A program made the position numbers and the translations under genes. From Dokdonia sp. Dokd-P16 (GTDB taxonomy: Bacteria; Bacteroidota; Bacteroidia; Flavobacteriales; Flavobacteriaceae): 64,000 nt of DNA. This document shows positions 60,117-64,000 of this stretch, one piece after another (the stretch's first letter is position 1; each line of letters opens with the position of its first letter). The notes beneath the pieces were generated by a model. It did not search any database. It saw nothing but the letters and a program-made list of their open reading frames with translations, and was not told where the DNA came from. The stretch covers positions 929,001 through 993,000 of the forward strand of contig NZ_CP029151.1 in the NCBI RefSeq assembly GCF_003095655.1, given 5' to 3'.

Positions 60117-61394
60117 TTAAAATAGGTCGTCTTCGGTTATACTTTGTGCTCTTTTTGTGTAGTTGACAGATCTCTTAACAAAGAAATCGCCATGTTTGGT
60201 CCCTATGATTTCATCATCAAACCACTCTGCATCTTTTAATAAAGTTTCATCAACTTCAAACACAGGTTCAATACCAATACTCGTAAGAGATTTATTGAAT
60301 CTGTCTTTTATAAATTCGTTTACAAGCGCTTTAGGTAAGAAATCTAATTCTCCAGCCTCAAAGATCCAGTCTACAATATTGCTTTCTGCTTTGAATGCTT
60401 CCTTACACATTTCTTGTACGGTTGCGCTGTGGGCTGCATCAAACCACTCTGGGTTTTCTGCTTTGATTATTTTTATAATGTCAATACCAAAATCTCCGTG
60501 TATTTGCTCCTCCTTAGAAGTTGCCTCTACTACGTTTGAGATTCCCTTAAGCATATTTTTATGCTTATTAAATGCCATGATAATTAAGAACTGAGAAAAC
60601 AGTGATACGTGCTCAATAAAGAGAGAAAATAATAAGATAGACTCTGAGTATTCTTTATTGTCTTCACTTTTTGCATTCTTAAGTGCCGTCTCGAGGTACT
60701 GCACACGCTTCATCATTACTGGCTTTTTCTTGAGTAATTTAAACTCTTTATTAAGACCTAGTATTTCAAGAAGGTGTGAGTATGCATCTGCATGACGCAC
60801 TTCACTCTCTGCAAATGTCGCTCCTACTGCTCCTACTTCTGGCTTAGGCATTTTGTGATAGATATCTCCCCAAAATCCTTTTACTGCAACTTCTATTTGA
60901 GAGATTGCTAGCATTGTGTTTTTAATAGCACTACGTTCTACATCTGTAATACGAGTTTTGAAATCCTGTATATCACTCGTAAAGTTATACTCCGTATGTA
61001 TCCAGTAAGAGTGTCTTATTGCTGGTACATAATCATATAATTGTGGGTACTCGTAAGGCTTAAGATTAATACGCTTTTCAAAGATGTTTGTTTTACGCTT
61101 TTGTGCTTGTTCATCACGATACAAAATGTACGTTTTTGCAACATCTACAAACTCCTCACTTAACATTAACTTGCGCTCTACAAGATCTTGTATTTGCTCA
61201 ATAGTAGGAATGTAACCAGCGTCAAGTTCCTTTCTCTTCTTAAGGTCGCTATAAACCATATCAGAAATACGTTGTGCATCTTCAGGACCTCCATGTTCAA
61301 TAGCTGTCATGGCCTTAAGAATGGCACTTGTAATCTTCTCTTGGTGAAAGGGTTTCGTTTGAAAGTCGCGCTTGACGATGTGGGTAATTTCCAT
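60117..61394 (-). CDS. nrdB: Class I ribonucleotide reductase, beta subunit with N-terminal ATP-cone
   Basis: 425 residues. Residues 1-95 form an ATP-cone (V-K-R-D-F-Q-T-K-P-F, K-I-T-S-A-I-L-K-A-M, I-E-Q-I-Q-D-L-V-E-R-K-L, A-K-T-Y-I-L-Y-R), a domain normally on the alpha subunit. Residues 110-425 are the ferritin-like radical subunit. Metal ligands lie in E-S-E-V-R-H, and Y two turns later (E-x2-H-x3-Y in A-E-S-E-V-R-H-A-D-A-Y) is the candidate radical tyrosine, with a second site in E-E-Q-I-H. This architecture was characterised in Leeuwenhoekiella blandensis, where dATP binding to the cone drives NrdB tetramers that inhibit activity. First gene of the nrdBA operon. Confidence 0.95.
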   Translation of the reverse strand: MEITHIVKRDFQTKPFHQEKITSAILKAMTAIEHGGPEDAQRISDMVYSDLKKRKELDAGYIPTIEQIQDLVERKLMLSEEFVDVAKTYILYRDEQAQKRKTNIFEKRINLKPYEYPQLYDYVPAIRHSYWIHTEYNFTSDIQDFKTRITDVERSAIKNTMLAISQIEVAVKGFWGDIYHKMPKPEVGAVGATFAESEVRHADAYSHLLEILGLNKEFKLLKKKPVMMKRVQYLETALKNAKSEDNKEYSESILLFSLFIEHVSLFSQFLIIMAFNKHKNMLKGISNVVEATSKEEQIHGDFGIDIIKIIKAENPEWFDAAHSATVQEMCKEAFKAESNIVDWIFEAGELDFLPKALVNEFIKDRFNKSLTSIGIEPVFEVDETLLKDAEWFDDEIIGTKHGDFFVKRSVNYTKRAQSITEDDLF

Positions 61395-61887
61395 AGCTAT
61401 ATTGAGTATAATAATTAGAATTATGCGGATAATAAAGGTCTACTTTTTATGGGTTCAAACAACCGTTTATCTTTCAACGTTTTCAACAGGATATTCACAA
61501 TTGCCATTTTACTAGGCTTCACAAAGGTTTCATTTTCACGCTCATCTCTGTCATCAAGTCTATTTGCATATGATGACACGATTTACACAAATCTATCAAC
61601 ATTAGGGTGTGGAAAACTTAGTCAAAAAACTTCTGCCTTAAATTAGGTTTCAAGAGTCATTTCAAGTAGAAATGGCTTCGCTTTTTAGAGACACCCGCAA
61701 ATACAAAGCTTTAACTCAAGACATGTAGCATCTTCAGTTATTTTATCACCTCTAAAACTTCAAAACACCTTTAAATCTCGTTTGAATCACCTATAAGAAA
61801 TCCCTATCACACTATGCATTAGTTATATGTTAGGATTCGTGTAAAAACGAGACCTAAACCTTATATTTGCAAACTATTTATAACGAT
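61395..61887. other. 493-bp divergent intergenic region with DnaA-box-like words
   Basis: It separates nrdB (minus) from the A-type Fe-S carrier (plus). It contains TTTTCAACA (61480-61488), ATATTCACA (61491-61499), ATTTACACA (61581-61589) and, on the minus strand, TTTTCCACA (61616-61608), all within one or two bases of TTATNCACA. No gene is called; an open frame at 61449-61646 has no supporting signal. Confidence 0.45.
61862..61869 (+). promoter_or_regulatory. -7 box for the A-type Fe-S carrier gene
   Basis: TATATTTG matches TAnnTTTG and ends 18 bp before the ATG at 61888. This also argues against the in-frame TTG at 61867 as a start, because it lies within the box. Confidence 0.55.
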
Positions 61888-62217
61888 ATGATTAAAGTAG
61901 ATTCACAAGCAAAAACTAAAATCGCAAGCCTCATGCAGGAAGACGGTTTTGATGTAACTACAGACTATGTGCGCGTAGGCGTAAAAAGTGGTGGTTGCAG
62001 TGGTTTATCATACGATCTTCATTTTGACAAAACGCATCAAGAAGATGACAAAGTTTTTGAAGATAATGATGTAAAGCTAATCGTAGACAAGAAGAGCTTC
62101 CTTTATTTAATAGGTACCACATTAGAATATAGTGGCGGACTTAATGGAAAAGGATTTGTTTTTAACAATCCAAATGCACAGCGCACCTGTGGATGCGGAG
62201 AAAGCTTTTCTCTATAA
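61888..62217 (+). CDS. A-type iron-sulfur cluster carrier (IscA/SufA/HesB family)
   Basis: 109 residues from the ATG at 61888. The three ligands are present: Cys in K-S-G-G-C-S-G-L-S-Y (about 37) and C-G-C in R-T-C-G-C-G-E-S-F near the C-terminus. These proteins receive Fe-S clusters from the SUF scaffold and deliver them to apoproteins. It precedes sufB on the same strand with a 152-bp gap containing the longest palindromic repeat of the window, so it may be first in the suf operon or have partial read-through. Confidence 0.93.
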   Translation: MIKVDSQAKTKIASLMQEDGFDVTTDYVRVGVKSGGCSGLSYDLHFDKTHQEDDKVFEDNDVKLIVDKKSFLYLIGTTLEYSGGLNGKGFVFNNPNAQRTCGCGESFSL

Positions 62218-62223
62218 TAACTT

Positions 62224-62257
62224 AATTGGTTACGCTTTCGCGAAAGCGTAACCAATT
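62224..62257. repeat. Palindromic repeat copy 24, extended to a 34-bp perfect palindrome
   Basis: The 20-base core is flanked by AATTGGT on the left and ACCAATT on the right, so perfect symmetry reaches 34 bp. It lies 6 bp after the Fe-S carrier stop. The transcript would fold into a very stable hairpin that could limit read-through into sufB. Confidence 0.97.
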
Positions 62258-62369
62258 TAAAACATATTACAGTTTTCTTGATGACACCCTAGGACAAGAA
62301 AACTAGCATACCACGAAAAGTCAACCTTAGGGCAGGAATACTTTTCTATCACACATTGAAAAAAGAAAC

Positions 62370-63815
62370 ATGGCATATACTGAAGATGATTTAAGGGAAG
62401 AACTAAAAACCAAAGAATACGAATATGGTTTTTTTACAGACATTGAGTCTGAAACATTTCCTGTAGGTTTAAATGAAGACATTATACGAGCTATTTCTAA
62501 GAAAAAGGATGAGCCGCAATGGATGACTGAGTGGAGACTTGAGGCATACAAGGTTTGGCTATCTATGGAAGAGCCAGACTGGGCAAACGTAAATTACGAG
62601 AAGCCAGATTTTCAAGCAATCGCTTATTACTCTGCTCCCGTAGCTGTAGACCCTAATAAAACACTAGATGACGTAGATCCAGATCTACTCGCTATGTATA
62701 AGAAATTAGGAATCTCTGTAGATGAGCAAAAGAAAATGAACAACGTCGCGATGGATATCGTGGTAGATTCTGTTTCTGTAGCAACTACCTTTAAAAAGAC
62801 GCTTGCAGAGAAGGGAATTATTTTCATGAGTATCTCTGAGGCTATAAAAGAGCACCCAGAATTAGTACGTAAGCACTTAGGAACTATCGTTCCTGTAAAA
62901 GACAATTACTATGCAGCATTAAACAGCGCAGTATTTTCTGATGGCTCTTTCTGTTATATTCCTAAAGGTGTAAAATGTCCGATGGAACTTTCTACTTACT
63001 TCCGTATTAATCAAGGAGGAACTGGACAGTTTGAAAGAACATTACTTGTAGCAGACGAAGGTAGTTATGTAAGTTACCTTGAAGGTTGTACTGCTCCTAG
63101 TCGTGATGAGAATCAACTGCATGCTGCCGTTGTAGAACTGATCGCAATGGATGATGCAGAGATTAAATATAGTACCGTACAAAACTGGTACCCTGGTAAT
63201 GCAGAAGGAAAAGGTGGGGTTTACAACTTTGTAACAAAGCGTGGTCTTTGCGAGAAGAATGCAAAAATCTCATGGACACAAGTAGAAACAGGATCTGCAG
63301 TAACATGGAAATACCCTTCTTGTATTCTTAAAGGTGATAACTCTATAGGTGAGTTTTACTCTATCGCCGTGACAAACAATCACCAGCAGGCAGACACAGG
63401 TACTAAGATGATCCACCTTGGAAAAAACACCAAGAGTACAATCATATCAAAAGGTATCTCTGCAGGAAAATCTCAGAACTCATATAGAGGTCTTGTAAAG
63501 ATTAACGCAGGAGCGACAAACGCTCGTAACTTCTCCCAGTGTGATTCATTATTAATGGGTAACGAGTGTGGAGCACACACTTTCCCATACATTGAGACTA
63601 AAAATAAAACTGCTCAAGTAGAGCACGAAGCAACTACTAGTAAGATAGGTGAAGACCAAATCTTTTACTGCAACCAGCGCGGTATTGATACAGAAAAGGC
63701 AATTGCTTTAATTGTAAACGGATTCTCAAAAGAGGTACTTAACAAACTCCCTATGGAGTTTGCTGTAGAAGCTCAAAAATTACTTGAGATTAGTCTAGAA
63801 GGATCTGTAGGATAG
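62370..63815 (+). CDS. sufB: Fe-S cluster assembly scaffold subunit SufB
   Basis: 481 residues. Family features include the N-terminal helical part ([11 protein letters not shown]), [18 protein letters not shown], the beta-helix core with Y-L-E-G-C-T-A-P (Cys near 248) and Q-N-W-Y-P-G, and C-terminal [10 protein letters not shown] with the cysteine and histidine shared with SufD. SufB with SufC and SufD forms the scaffold on which clusters are built in the cytoplasm. SufC would normally be next, but a lipoprotein gene begins 44 bp after this stop, so sufC may lie beyond the window edge. Confidence 0.96.
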   Translation: MAYTEDDLREELKTKEYEYGFFTDIESETFPVGLNEDIIRAISKKKDEPQWMTEWRLEAYKVWLSMEEPDWANVNYEKPDFQAIAYYSAPVAVDPNKTLDDVDPDLLAMYKKLGISVDEQKKMNNVAMDIVVDSVSVATTFKKTLAEKGIIFMSISEAIKEHPELVRKHLGTIVPVKDNYYAALNSAVFSDGSFCYIPKGVKCPMELSTYFRINQGGTGQFERTLLVADEGSYVSYLEGCTAPSRDENQLHAAVVELIAMDDAEIKYSTVQNWYPGNAEGKGGVYNFVTKRGLCEKNAKISWTQVETGSAVTWKYPSCILKGDNSIGEFYSIAVTNNHQQADTGTKMIHLGKNTKSTIISKGISAGKSQNSYRGLVKINAGATNARNFSQCDSLLMGNECGAHTFPYIETKNKTAQVEHEATTSKIGEDQIFYCNQRGIDTEKAIALIVNGFSKEVLNKLPMEFAVEAQKLLEISLEGSVG

Positions 63816-63859
63816 TATTTATCAATACAATTAAACTGTAAACCAAGATTATCACAACA

Positions 63860-64000
63860 ATGAAAAATATATTATTAATTGCCGCTCTTGCCATCACTAC
63901 AATCTCTTGTGAAGAATTCAAGAAAGGATATGAAGATGGAAAGCAAAAAGCAGAAGATCGTAGAGAAACAGCTGCTATAAATAAATCACCAAAGGTAACT
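63860..64000 (+). CDS. Small lipoprotein (5' part, cut by window end)
   Basis: The frame runs to the window edge (47 codons). A signal peptide with lipobox T-I-S-C ends at Cys 17 (M-K-N-I-L-L-I-A-A-L-A-I-T-T), followed by a highly charged stretch E-E-F-K-K-G-Y-E-D-G-K-Q-K-A-E-D. It sits between sufB and whatever follows, on the same strand and only 44 bp away. Function unknown. Confidence 0.7.
   Translation, partial: MKNILLIAALAITTISCEEFKKGYEDGKQKAEDRRETAAINKSPKVT

Noticed and set aside
60163-60594. 143-aa frame opposite nrdB
   Set aside because: It is the antisense shadow of a strongly conserved gene; Ser-rich translation typical of reversed coding DNA.
61449-61646. 65-aa open frame upstream of the A-type Fe-S carrier
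   Set aside because: The composition looks like intergenic DNA, it overlaps DnaA-box-like words and there is no recognisable protein feature.
61395-61887. Replication origin
   Set aside because: The DnaA-like words are imperfect and few, there is no dnaA/dnaN gene nearby and no clear AT-rich unwinding element. Kept only as a possible promoter-control site.
3552-62257. Palindromic repeats as a CRISPR array or as terminators
   Set aside because: Copies are dispersed over 59 kb without spacers, so no CRISPR. Several lie inside genes, and intergenic copies lack a following T-run; genuine terminators are found separately next to some copies.
1-64000. tRNA, rRNA, transposase, integrase or phage genes
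   Set aside because: None recognised by eye on either strand; a covariance-model and profile search would be needed to exclude small RNAs.

Overview
The window looks like a stretch of chromosome from a marine member of the Flavobacteriaceae (Bacteroidota). The reasons are: low-GC DNA; Bacteroidota-type promoters (TAnnTTTG -7 boxes close to start codons) and little sign of Shine-Dalgarno sequences; a type IX secretion cargo with a C-terminal sorting domain; TonB-dependent receptors; the fused PiT-PhoU phosphate transporter; the Bacteroidota form of succinate dehydrogenase; and a ribonucleotide reductase whose ATP-cone sits on the radical subunit, as described for Leeuwenhoekiella blandensis. 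From memory of protein sequences it resembles the Dokdonia/Leeuwenhoekiella neighbourhood, but I could not test this. No rRNA, tRNA, CRISPR array, prophage or insertion sequence was seen.

Layout. 0-17.5 kb is dominated by envelope and glycan functions: the C-terminal part of a DUF2723 membrane protein, TerC, a NodB-type deacetylase, mannose-6-phosphate isomerase, and two facing glycosyltransferase modules (9984-13614 on + and 13616-16576 on -) whose ends are one base apart. Each module pairs GT2 enzymes with a polytopic GT-C enzyme. 17.5-28.2 kb is mixed housekeeping: an RsuA-like protein without the catalytic Asp, orphan ExbD, a nitrilase, a radical SAM/DUF4130 DNA-repair pair, TadA, Dxs, a secreted M36 protease and dGTPase. 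28.2-35.7 kb appears to be a phosphate island: a beta-helix lipoprotein plus TonB receptor operon, a MORN-type protein and a PiT-PhoU transporter. Two tandem six-unit, 11-bp-phased repeats that look like Pho boxes lie upstream of these genes. 35.7-53.7 kb holds sdhCAB, a BNR-repeat protein, an exported beta-carbonic anhydrase, aminopeptidase P, aspartate kinase with a divergent ACT-domain protein, BrnQ, ThiL, ThuA and TauE genes. 53.7-64 kb holds a TonB receptor, a large membrane-anchored hydrolase, nrdBA, an A-type Fe-S carrier, sufB and a truncated lipoprotein.

The most striking feature is a 20-bp perfect palindrome, TACGCTTTCGCGAAAGCGTA. Seventeen copies keep its 14-base core and seven more are degenerate, giving about one per 2.7 kb. 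Roughly half lie between genes, often just after a stop codon, and the rest lie inside reading frames. There they are read in all three frames as TLSRKR, YAFAKAY or RFRES, adding short peptides to unrelated enzymes. It behaves like a dispersed palindromic element that tolerates or exploits insertion into proteins.
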